Positions 47,701 to 55,600 of a stretch of 64,000 nt of DNA are shown in pieces. The notes under the pieces were generated by a model. That model searched no databases. It worked only from the letters and a program-made list of their open reading frames with translations, and had not been told where the DNA came from. The DNA lies in NCBI GenBank assembly GCA_942159475.1, contig OW804095.1, forward strand, positions 55,394,773 through 55,458,772, in the 5' to 3' direction. A program made the position numbers and the translations under genes. Within the stretch, counting starts at the first letter, position 1, and the number at the start of each line of letters is the position of its first letter. This DNA comes from Sthenelais limicola. Its lineage: Eukaryota > Annelida > Polychaeta > Phyllodocida > Sigalionidae.

Positions 47701-49001
47701 GCATTCATTCTCATTCTCTTCAGCAGTATAGCCTTACTTGCCTTATTTTTAGGCAAAACTATTTTTCCACAAGTTATGTTATCCGAATAACATTAACAAT
47801 TTGTATGCAGTGAGGCCTAGCTAGTGTGCATCATGTATGCTGTATGCAGTTTATATAATTGTGAACATAATACTCAAGAATTGACATTATAAAAATAGAC
47901 CCTACAGCAGGTACACGTTTTTCATGAACACCTATCCTGTAAAAATATTGTTTATTTAAAAAAAACGCAAACTGTTGTTTATACAAAAATATTCGCGGAC
48001 GTATTTATCCCCATGGAATAGTATTCGATATGGCTTTTTTTTGTTTAAAAGATGGCCTTTTCACTGTCAGCACAGTTTGCAGATCAACAAATGGCTGGAA
48101 CAAAGCGCACGCCGCTGAAGTTTTCTCTAGGGAGATTATTGAATACTCTGACATGAATCAATGCTACACCTGGCCCGTTCAAAGTCCCCCTCTCCGCAGG
48201 TGTATTGTCCTGGTATCTGCCTCTGGTGTAAAGCACGAAGAGATCTTTTGAAGTGTCGCCGACAAGGCGGTTTCTCCTACACTGGGGGATGCTATTCATT
48301 AAGCACTTGATTCAAGAACGCGGGACTGACAAAAACTTCCCACATTCCTGATTTAGAAGGAATGGAAGCACACCGCTCTCCCTACTCCTCAGCGCAGCCC
48401 CACAATCGATCCGCACGGGGTCGCTGCATTACCACCTTTTCTGACGAGACAAAAAGTAGTACCCGATGTTGTTCCATTAAGATGTGTTTTACCCAGAACA
48501 AAAGCATGACAGTAACATAAGACGATTTTTGACAACTCACCATTAAATATATGCTAATGGAGCACCGGGGCCTTGAGTGACAAGATGGATGATACACTTT
48601 CGATATACTTACATCCTTTAGTAAAACCAGGTTTCATACAATACATTTTGTTCTACAGGTGTGGCATGTTTTAATATTGCTCCTTTGCCTCTATTTGGTG
48701 TATTGTACTGGCGAGGCCTTTCACAAAGTAACAGAACCATTCATCCAGTGACTGTTCATCTGAGGCCCAAAGAAAGGATCTCAAGGAGAGAAGGCTCGCC
48801 CTTGCAGGTGCCAACAGTGGGCGCCGTTTGCACCAATTTTGTGCAGTGTTCGCCTTGTATCGAATAGTGATGTTTTCGCAAAACAATGGGAAAACTGAAA
48901 GAAAGGTCAGTCACCTCACGATACTGAAAAGCAGTCCCCAGCTAATAAAGCTATTACCTGAAGATATTGGATTTAACAGCTCACCACTGTCTTTCCATTA
49001 G
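44743..49001. other. Long non-coding stretch, no gene recognised
   Basis: AT-rich with only chance ORFs, the longest being 117 codons at 45961-46314. A T-rich patch lies at about 47090-47160. If the exons at 44.65 and 49.0 kb belonged to one gene this would be intron, but their phases (2 and 0) do not join directly. Confidence 0.4.
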
Positions 49002-49132
49002 CTCTCTGGGGAAGCTGAGATGGAAGCGAAAGTGCAAGAAGACATTGACATCCTGAAATACAAGCCATATGGGGCAAGTCCATCAGAACATTATACTATC
49101 ATTAGAAAAAATAGACTAAGGGTTATAATTGG
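49002..49132 (+). CDS. Exon-like segment of unknown gene
   Basis: Bounded by acceptor CTTTCCATTAG and a consensus donor GG|GTAAGT. One frame is open for 43 codons plus two bases: LSGEAEMEAKVQEDIDILKY followed by KPYGASPSEHYTIIRKNRLR and VIIG. The acidic-then-basic composition and the perfect donor argue for a real exon. I do not recognise the family. No partner exon with matching phase was found nearby. Confidence 0.35.
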
Positions 49133-50003
49133 GTAAGTTAATATCTAAAGGAATAATCGCACGAATTCAGCCCATATACATTCATACTATGGATGGAATT
49201 GTAGTGAAATATCGGGATTTGGATGTTGTAATAGAATTTGATATACTGAAATTGGCAGGTAATTATTCTTTGCCACAAGCAGAAGATGAGAAGAGAGGAG
49301 ACAGTCCTGCATGGATGTCCCCTGCATGGATGTCCCACAAGAGAGACAGATATGGTGTATCTGAGTTAAGTATAGTCTGTCCGAAAAGTAGTTGACACGG
49401 GGAAAACGGGTTTCTTTAAGAATCAAACCTTTGCCCCCTCGCCGTTTGCGAGCGACCATGGTGAAATATACAGGTGTATTATATAGTGCTGTCTCTGTTT
49501 CACGTTCAGGAGCTGTGTTTCGCCTAGACGGAAGGAAGAGCTGTTTATACTTGCTCTGTTTCGCCATGGTTGATCGCAAAGAGCGGCTCGCGGGGCAAAG
49601 GGTTGACAGGGATTAACATAAATAGAAGTCAAAAGTCCCTCACTTTCCCCTCTTCTTAAAGAAGCAAATCAAAGGTACCGTAATCAATATTAATCGTATA
49701 CCGCTGAGAAGAGTGAAACATTTTTAACACGGCCTATGCTATACAGTAGGCGAGGAGCGAGGAGATATACAACATTGTTACGAACGGCGGGGACAGGGGT
49801 CCACACATTAAAAAACTGAAATCTTTGTGGATTTGAGCATATCTCGTCGCTGTGGTGGTTAGGTGACTGAGCGATACCTTCAACCCTTTGACACAGCTCT
49901 AGCTGAATGTAACAGCCACTTCTTTAGTATATTGATGAATTCAATTATATCCTCTTTCAACCTTCTCCACAGCCTATTTTCTTCTTTACTAACATTATTA
50001 ATT
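49133..50003. other. No gene recognised
   Basis: Contains a 15-bp perfect tandem duplication CCTGCATGGATGTCC at 49306-49335. Remaining ORFs are short. The part near 50003 is probably the 3' tail of the LINE on the - strand. Confidence 0.45.
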
Positions 50004-51012
50004 TCATGTGTATGTAAAGTTACTGCATGTGCATCTCATTTTTAATTCACTCATTAGATATAACATCGGGATTGATCCGTTGTCAAACATCGGGATTGAT
50101 CCGTTGTCAAAGAGCTTCTGCCTGTGAATAAATGTCTTGTTTTGGAGTAATAACCAATTTATGATTTTTGTGTTGAGGTTGACCTGCTCGATGCCCAACA
50201 TTATGTGGGTCTTGTTGATAGCAACTTTTCCTCCCAGGTATGAATAATTTTCTCCCCTCTCTTCCCCGCATTCAAGTAACCTACATCCTTTATCCATTCA
50301 AACACATTCTCCCATAAATTGGAAGATTTTTGCATGTTACCAAAAAGTGAACGATGTCGTCCCTGCATTGACAATAGCTGTATTTTGTTTCTTCTTTGAT
50401 CGTAATATTACACAAATACTCGTTACAGGTGATGGTCCTGTGAAGGACTCTATACTGAAACACTTGCAATCTCGACTCAGTTGACATTCTATAGACTTTA
50501 AAAAAATGAATTTATCTTACCCACGTGGGATATCATCAAGTTTTATGATTTCCAACCTAATGCACTGTAAAGAATCGAAATAAAAAAGCTATACCTGATA
50601 AATGGCTTCAAACTATTAGAGAGAATGAGCCCTGCCACAATAATGGCACAATTGGATTAAATGTAAAAGGTATGTAAATTGATATTATTCGATGTAACGC
50701 TAAACAAACCTATAACCAATTGATCTTGAGCAGAAAGGTAAAAAGCAAATAGTTCAACCGATGGTAAGATGACCTAAGCCTGAGTGATGTAGAATCACCA
50801 ACCGTGGTTATTCCACGTTCATCCCATCTTTTCCAATGGAGCATAGAACCTCTAAGTTTAACAAACCTATTAAACCACAATCGATCCCACACGATTTGAT
50901 TAGCATCACTTGGAGCATGCCTGTAACACATTATTCCAGATTCTAAAGATCTCTTTTTGGAACCCATTTAGGGGTTTATTCGGTTTATATCTCGATAAAA
51001 AATATGTCTTCA
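50004..51012 (-). pseudogene. L1-like LINE 3' half, left part, interrupted by the Ngaro-like element
   Basis: Reading on the - strand from 51012: ILKTYFLSRYKPNKPLNGFQ then KEIFRIWNNVLQACSK; after a frame change LWFNRFVKLRGSMLHWKRWD then ERGITTVGD; then FQYRVLHRTITCNEYL, a zinc-like YCQCRDDIVHFLVTCKN, IMLGIEQVNLNTKIINWLLL and FIHRQKLFDNG. The order matches the C-terminus of L1/Tx1 LINEs and the relic at 25.9-26.7 kb. Stops and frame changes show it is inactive. A 24-bp perfect tandem duplication (50062-50109) lies within the coding relic. The relic stops exactly at the end of the YR retrotransposon. Confidence 0.75.
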
Positions 51013-51110
51013 ATATCTGGTTGTCCGCTGGAGAAGTCAATATCTGTAATGAGGAGAGTGTAACACAAGGGTTGGCCTGAACCACCAATGAAATGGGGTT
51101 TTATTTACCA
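51013..51110 (-). repeat. Split direct repeat B2 (3' end of the element)
   Basis: 98 bp, identical by eye to 51304-51401. It ends where LINE sequence begins. The 25 bases at 51111-51135 separate it from A2. Confidence 0.9.
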
Positions 51111-51135
51111 TAAACATATACAATAGAGAATAAAG

Positions 51136-51305
51136 AAAAAATTTGCGCGTGTGAAGCGGATGGAAATGGGCTTGGAAGTGTTATTGTTATTGGAATGGAA
51201 GGGGGGCGTGCACTATGACGTATGGCGTCACCATGGAAGGGGGCGTGGCATAGATACGTTGCCAAGCTCCCAACCAATATGGGCGGTGACAGATCACCTT
51301 CACAT
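51136..51305 (-). repeat. Split direct repeat A2
   Basis: 170 bp, one mismatch (A versus G at the GTGGC(A/G)TAGATAC site) against A1 at 55287-55456. It abuts B1 with an overlap of one or two bases. Confidence 0.9.
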
Positions 51306-51401
51306 ATCTGGTTGTCCGCTGGAGAAGTCAATATCTGTAATGAGGAGAGTGTAACACAAGGGTTGGCCTGAACCACCAATGAAATGGGGTTTTATTTACC
51401 A
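51304..51401 (-). repeat. Split direct repeat B1
   Basis: 98 bp, located just after the recombinase frame and identical by eye to B2. Confidence 0.9.
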
Positions 51402-51422
51402 AAACAGGCCAAACCGAAGAAG

Positions 51423-52394
51423 TTAGTCAGATAAGCTCCTAGCAGTGAAAGCATCCACCTTTAATTTAAGTTCCAAGTCCGGAGTTATGTATGACTCCAC
51501 ACACGACGAGACCCAGTGGCCTCGGGATTTGATATCCGACATATTGATGCCAATGGATGCCATATGGGTGGCACCACCACGTCTCAATGATTGGGTTGAA
51601 AAGGAGCCCTTCAAAGCTGATAATGACACCAAATGGGCTAAGAAATTTTTGAGGGCATCATAGGTAGGTTTGGGGCAGCGACGAGATGCGAATAGCATAG
51701 AGGAGGCCGGGAGCTTATTAGAAGCCCAAACCTTCAATAACCAGTGCACTGCACATAAAGATTGGTCCTTGAGTTTTACAATGGGGATCCGGAAGGGCGT
51801 AGAAGATGTCTTGGACGACTTGACATTAATCACCATTCCCCATGGAAGGAGGGTAATATCTTCACGAAGGAGGGCATGAGGTGACACTACGAGATGACCT
51901 ACTTGTAAAAGTGATCTAAATAGAAATACTATCATAGCCCACATTTTGACATCCGATGGGGCGGTACAGTCAACAAACTTGAACATCCTGAGCAGATGGC
52001 GAGGAAGTAGAGGATCCGAGGGAGATGGCGCGGCGCCTGGGAGGCGACTTATCTCCTTCAACACTGACTTAAGCGCCGGGTGGGACATGGGTGGACAATT
52101 CAGGAGCCTCAGACGAGCCCCAAATGTCACTCCACATAGATAGGTAGACACAGACGAGGCCTTCATATAGGCTGACAGATAGGCGGCATACATACACATT
52201 GTCTCTATATGGATAGCCGAAGACGATAAGTTATTATGCTTGATGAATGACTGGAACACATTCCATTGACGGTCCCTCTGTTGAAGCGTCGACGGTGCGA
52301 CAGATAATGCTTGTAATTCTTTCACCCTGGTCATCCACTTGGTTAACCCTGTCACAATAATAGTCAGTATTGTTAAAACAGCACAATCCAGCAT
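51423..52394 (-). CDS. Tyrosine recombinase (YR) of the Ngaro-like element
   Basis: 323 residues from ATG at 52394. The C-terminal half has the YR layout: a helix LFRSLLQVGHLVV, then LLREDITLL, then VKSSKTSS, then TQSLRRGGATHMAS, GHW and the nucleophile-type Tyr in VESYI. In relatives the first helix usually carries the catalytic Arg (pattern LRxSxL) and the box is HSxRxG. Here both places appear to be Gln (LLQVG, TQSLR), while the Lys, second Arg, His and Tyr remain. If the alignment by eye is right, activity may be reduced. The frame overlaps the end of the RT frame by 161 bases in +1, so it needs its own initiation or a frameshift. In the cell it would integrate the circular cDNA. Confidence 0.88.
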   Translation of the reverse strand: MLDCAVLTILTIIVTGLTKWMTRVKELQALSVAPSTLQQRDRQWNVFQSFIKHNNLSSSAIHIETMCMYAAYLSAYMKASSVSTYLCGVTFGARLRLLNCPPMSHPALKSVLKEISRLPGAAPSPSDPLLPRHLLRMFKFVDCTAPSDVKMWAMIVFLFRSLLQVGHLVVSPHALLREDITLLPWGMVINVKSSKTSSTPFRIPIVKLKDQSLCAVHWLLKVWASNKLPASSMLFASRRCPKPTYDALKNFLAHLVSLSALKGSFSTQSLRRGGATHMASIGINMSDIKSRGHWVSSCVESYITPDLELKLKVDAFTARSLSD

Positions 52395-54342
52395 TGGATA
52401 AAATGGAGAAATCGACAGGGAGTTTCATGTAGGGTAATCTTGATAGGAAGTCAGCGACAACATTGTTCTTAGTGTTAATATAATGTGGGATTAGGTCAAT
52501 GCCATAGATGAATGAGACCCAATACAACTCGTACAACCACTGCATGCACGTGCTGTTACCACTCACACCAGTAGTTAGCATAGCAACCACCTGAGTGTTG
52601 TCGATAAAGCAGTGGAGTTTCTTGTTTTTGAGGAGATGCATCCAACGCTTTATTCCAAGAAGAACCGGGAACAACTCTTGCACGTTTATGTTATCCCACT
52701 TAACATTTTCAGTTGGTCCTGGGGCAATATGAGAGCAACTAGTGTCAGTCCATGGTATACAATTGGTACCCCAAGCACCCGCAATCCAGTCATTCCCCAA
52801 AAATACTCCAAACCCCTTACTGGAGGAATCTGACACCATTGGTAAGTTGAATTCTGGTTTAGATAGTAAGCCGACACCATTAAACACCTTGCAGAAGGCA
52901 TGCCACCAGTCAATATCACTACGAAAGGCACTTGAAATAGGCGAACGAGTGAACCTCTTATTCAACATAACCTTATACAAGTCAAACATCCTTCTGCAAA
53001 AAGTACGCCCACCTTTAAATACTGAGGCACAGTGGGCCAGATAACCACAAACTTTTTCCAGGTCCTTCTTGGAGATGTAGCTAGCCTCCTTGACTGACTC
53101 CAGCAAGAGGCGAAGTTTCTGAATTTTACCCGGAGGGAGACTGAGCGTCATGTTCACAGAGTTTATATTGAAGCCCAAGTAGGTGCAAGTAGTCGAAGGC
53201 GTGGTGACTTTGGGCCATGCGACGTGAAAACCTAGATATCTCAAAAAGGAGATGAGTGCATTTCGGGCCAGGGTACAGGATTGGAGGGAACTAGATGATA
53301 GGAAAAAATCATCTAAGTAATTAACCACAGGCACACCATAAATATTGTACATTGAGTCGGCAATAAAATTAGAAATGTTATCAAAAATGCAAGGTCCTAT
53401 GCGTAAGCCGAAGCAAAGTCTATTGTCTGTTAAAAATTGCTCTACGCCATTAATAGTCCAGCGAAATCCACATAAAGTCCGATGTTCTGGGTTAATTGCT
53501 ACTGCTCTGTAAGCCGCCTTGATATCTACGACACACATATAAATACCAGGCGATACCAACTCTGTGGCATCATCAATACTGTTATACGAGAAATTGCGTA
53601 TCAAGGTAGAACAATGAAAATTCACAGACTCTTCATCCGGACGGGAACAATCCGTAATCGGACGGATTCCCCCGTCAGGTTTAAAAACAGCGCCAAGGGC
53701 GTGGATACAAGCAGGCTTTTCCTTTACTACAGAAACATAACCTTCAGCCAATTCATTTGAAATAATTTTGTCCATCTTTACACGGGCTGACTCTTCCAAA
53801 ATGGAAGAATAATTAGGACAATCGTAAGCCTCTACTGGCATATCAACAACATCAATTCCATCGATAACATATAAGTACACATCGAGAAATTTAGAAAAAA
53901 CATCACAACCTTGGTTAAACAACGAAGCAGCAAAGCGGCAAGGTTTAAGTTGAACGGCCAAGCCACCCAATGTATGGATACAATCACATTCGCCAGAAAA
54001 ACATTTATCGTATACTTTGACCGAACAGCCTTTTGCAGAAACAGGAGACGTAAATACCACACAATCTACATTATCAGAAACACCAGTACGATAAAATTCA
54101 GCGACAGCATCACATGTAACTCTGTAATCACAGTTACCAGGGCAGGAATAATGAAAATTCATTACCGGGAGAGAGTCGGGGGAATTATCCATCGACGAAG
54201 CAAGCACAGTTCCATGTTCCTTAACGACAGCCGCCATGTTGGCATCGTTACTACTCTCCAACACCAGAGAGCTACATGATATTTTACTAGAAACACACAA
54301 GTCGTCGCCACAATCGACACCTACCCGACTCTCCGCCTCATC
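52234..54342 (-). CDS. Reverse transcriptase-RNase H (Pol) of the Ngaro-like element
   Basis: 702 codons follow directly and in frame after the Gag UAG stop. RT core: VVDIKAAYRAVAI (motif A Asp), then FGLRIGPCIF and VVNYLDDFFL (YLDD catalytic box). RNase H: VSDSSSKGFGVFLG (Asp), NVQELFPVLLG (Glu), CFIDNTQVVA (Asp), ending near NVVADFLSRL (Asp), all catalytic acids visible. The first ATG in a strong context is at 54237, about 35 codons into the frame, so either UAG readthrough or internal initiation would express it. The segment between Gag and the RT core holds a Cys-rich stretch (SCPGNCDYRVTCDAVAEFYR) whose role is unknown. Confidence 0.93.
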   Translation of the reverse strand, partial: DEAESRVGVDCGDDLCVSSKISCSSLVLESSNDANMAAVVKEHGTVLASSMDNSPDSLPVMNFHYSCPGNCDYRVTCDAVAEFYRTGVSDNVDCVVFTSPVSAKGCSVKVYDKCFSGECDCIHTLGGLAVQLKPCRFAASLFNQGCDVFSKFLDVYLYVIDGIDVVDMPVEAYDCPNYSSILEESARVKMDKIISNELAEGYVSVVKEKPACIHALGAVFKPDGGIRPITDCSRPDEESVNFHCSTLIRNFSYNSIDDATELVSPGIYMCVVDIKAAYRAVAINPEHRTLCGFRWTINGVEQFLTDNRLCFGLRIGPCIFDNISNFIADSMYNIYGVPVVNYLDDFFLSSSSLQSCTLARNALISFLRYLGFHVAWPKVTTPSTTCTYLGFNINSVNMTLSLPPGKIQKLRLLLESVKEASYISKKDLEKVCGYLAHCASVFKGGRTFCRRMFDLYKVMLNKRFTRSPISSAFRSDIDWWHAFCKVFNGVGLLSKPEFNLPMVSDSSSKGFGVFLGNDWIAGAWGTNCIPWTDTSCSHIAPGPTENVKWDNINVQELFPVLLGIKRWMHLLKNKKLHCFIDNTQVVAMLTTGVSGNSTCMQWLYELYWVSFIYGIDLIPHYINTKNNVVADFLSRLPYMKLPVDFSILSNAGLCCFNNTDYYCDRVNQVDDQGERITSIICRTVDASTEGPSMECVPVIHQA

Positions 54343-55242
54343 CTATTTGCCGGACTTTGTCACTCCGCATGACTTGGCGCCATGGTCGGCCATCCCGCAC
54401 GTAGAGCATTTGTGGGGGAAATCACAAGGTGAACGACTGCACCCCACACCGTTGAACTTGTAACAAATCCTGTCTTTCCCATTACGAGATTTGTTTGAAC
54501 TTGTAGCAGATTTAGTAGATACAGCTCGCCGAGAATTTTCAAAGGAGTAACGCCTCAAAACCTCCTCCTGACGAGTGTCACCGAAAGCTGACAGCCCCTT
54601 CTTATTCGCTCTCACCCGGACTGCTGCGTCATAAAGCATGGATGCTTTCAAGGTATACATCGACAAAGAATCTTTCTCGGTCATCGTTATGCAGTGGGAG
54701 AGGACTCCAGACAATTCCTCATATGGCCTGGAGTCATTAATCATTCTTTCCAACAACTGGAGGTTAATCAAGAGAAGGGTATCAAAATTCTCAATTGTCT
54801 CACCCTTATCGAGAAATTGCTCTCGGTCGAACGGCCCAACTCTCTTGCGGGACGAGCTCGCCTTACGACGACGGACTGGCACTTCATAGATCGAGCTCTC
54901 CACACTATCAGCACGAAGTTTTTGTTCCCCACTCTCCTTGAACAAAGTCCTAGCCGTCTGACGGAAGTTCACTTCAGTCTCAGATGTGGAATTGGAAGCT
55001 GAATCAGACTTTTTATCTAAGTTCTCCACAACAGACAAGATACTCCGCATCATCCCTTCGAGACCATCTACACGGAGCGACAAAGCCTTGTCACCCGTCT
55101 CAAGATTCGCACTGGCACCGGGAGACTTGTCTACATCAGAATCCAAAGGTAATTCGTCAACTTTCTCGTTTGTACAATGTCGACCAATGGCCCCTTCATG
55201 AGTAGTCTTGCAATGATCACAATACCTCGGAGTCTTACCCAT
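54343..55242 (-). CDS. Gag-like protein of the Ngaro-like element
   Basis: 299 residues from ATG at 55242 to UAG at 54345-54343. The N-terminus has a small Cys/His cluster (YCDHCKTTHEGAIGRHC). The middle is charged and probably helical. The C-terminus has a zinc-knuckle array: CYKFNGVGCSRSPCDFPHKC followed by STCGMADHGAKSC. This arrangement is common at the end of DIRS-order Gag proteins and should bind RNA. The stop context is GGC-AAA-UAG-GAU, and the frame continues open into Pol. Confidence 0.9.
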   Translation of the reverse strand: MGKTPRYCDHCKTTHEGAIGRHCTNEKVDELPLDSDVDKSPGASANLETGDKALSLRVDGLEGMMRSILSVVENLDKKSDSASNSTSETEVNFRQTARTLFKESGEQKLRADSVESSIYEVPVRRRKASSSRKRVGPFDREQFLDKGETIENFDTLLLINLQLLERMINDSRPYEELSGVLSHCITMTEKDSLSMYTLKASMLYDAAVRVRANKKGLSAFGDTRQEEVLRRYSFENSRRAVSTKSATSSNKSRNGKDRICYKFNGVGCSRSPCDFPHKCSTCGMADHGAKSCGVTKSGK

Positions 55243-55286
55243 GATTACCAATTAAAACCGTCACAAATATAGCAAAAAATCTCCTC

Positions 55287-55456
55287 AAAAAATTTGCGCG
55301 TGTGAAGCGGATGGAAATGGGCTTGGAAGTGTTATTGTTATTGGAATGGAAGGGGGGCGTGCACTATGACGTATGGCGTCACCATGGAAGGGGGCGTGGC
55401 GTAGATACGTTGCCAAGCTCCCAACCAATATGGGCGGTGACAGATCACCTTCACAT
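55287..55456 (-). repeat. Split direct repeat A1 (5' end of the element)
   Basis: 170 bp repeat at the upstream end, only one mismatch to A2. It probably carries the promoter, by analogy with related elements. Confidence 0.9.
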
Positions 55457-55600
55457 TTTTCTACCTGTGTGGGCTTCTAGGGCATCGAACCACCCACTAT
55501 TTCTGCCCAGAAGAATCCTCTGGACCCACATAACACAATTTGTTTAATAAACCTCTTCCATTTTCTATCTTCTCAGATAAAGGCCTTTATCTTTCCTCTT
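55457..55600 (-). pseudogene. Possible continuation of the interrupted LINE
   Basis: On the - strand one frame reads RKWKRFIKQIVLCGSRGFFW then AEIVGGSMP, a stop, and KPTQVEK up to the element border. That fits the region just before the ORF2 C-terminal domain of L1-like LINEs and would join ILKTYFLSRY on the other side of the insertion. The match is short and degraded. Confidence 0.4.

Larger units (their letters stand above)
51013..55456 (-). mobile_element. Ngaro/PAT-type tyrosine-recombinase retrotransposon, apparently full length
   Basis: 4444 bp on the - strand. Order in sense direction: A1 (55456-55287), Gag, RT-RNase H, YR, then B1 (51401-51304), A2 (51305-51136), a 25-bp spacer, and B2 (51110-51013). 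This A1-ORFs-B1-A2-B2 arrangement is the split direct repeat that defines Ngaro/PAT elements within the DIRS order; true DIRS elements have inverted ends. The A copies differ at one position in 170 and the B copies show no difference in 98, so the insertion is young. All three frames are open apart from one UAG between Gag and RT. Such elements move through a reverse-transcribed circle integrated by the recombinase and make no target duplication. It sits inside an older LINE of the same orientation. Confidence 0.95.
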
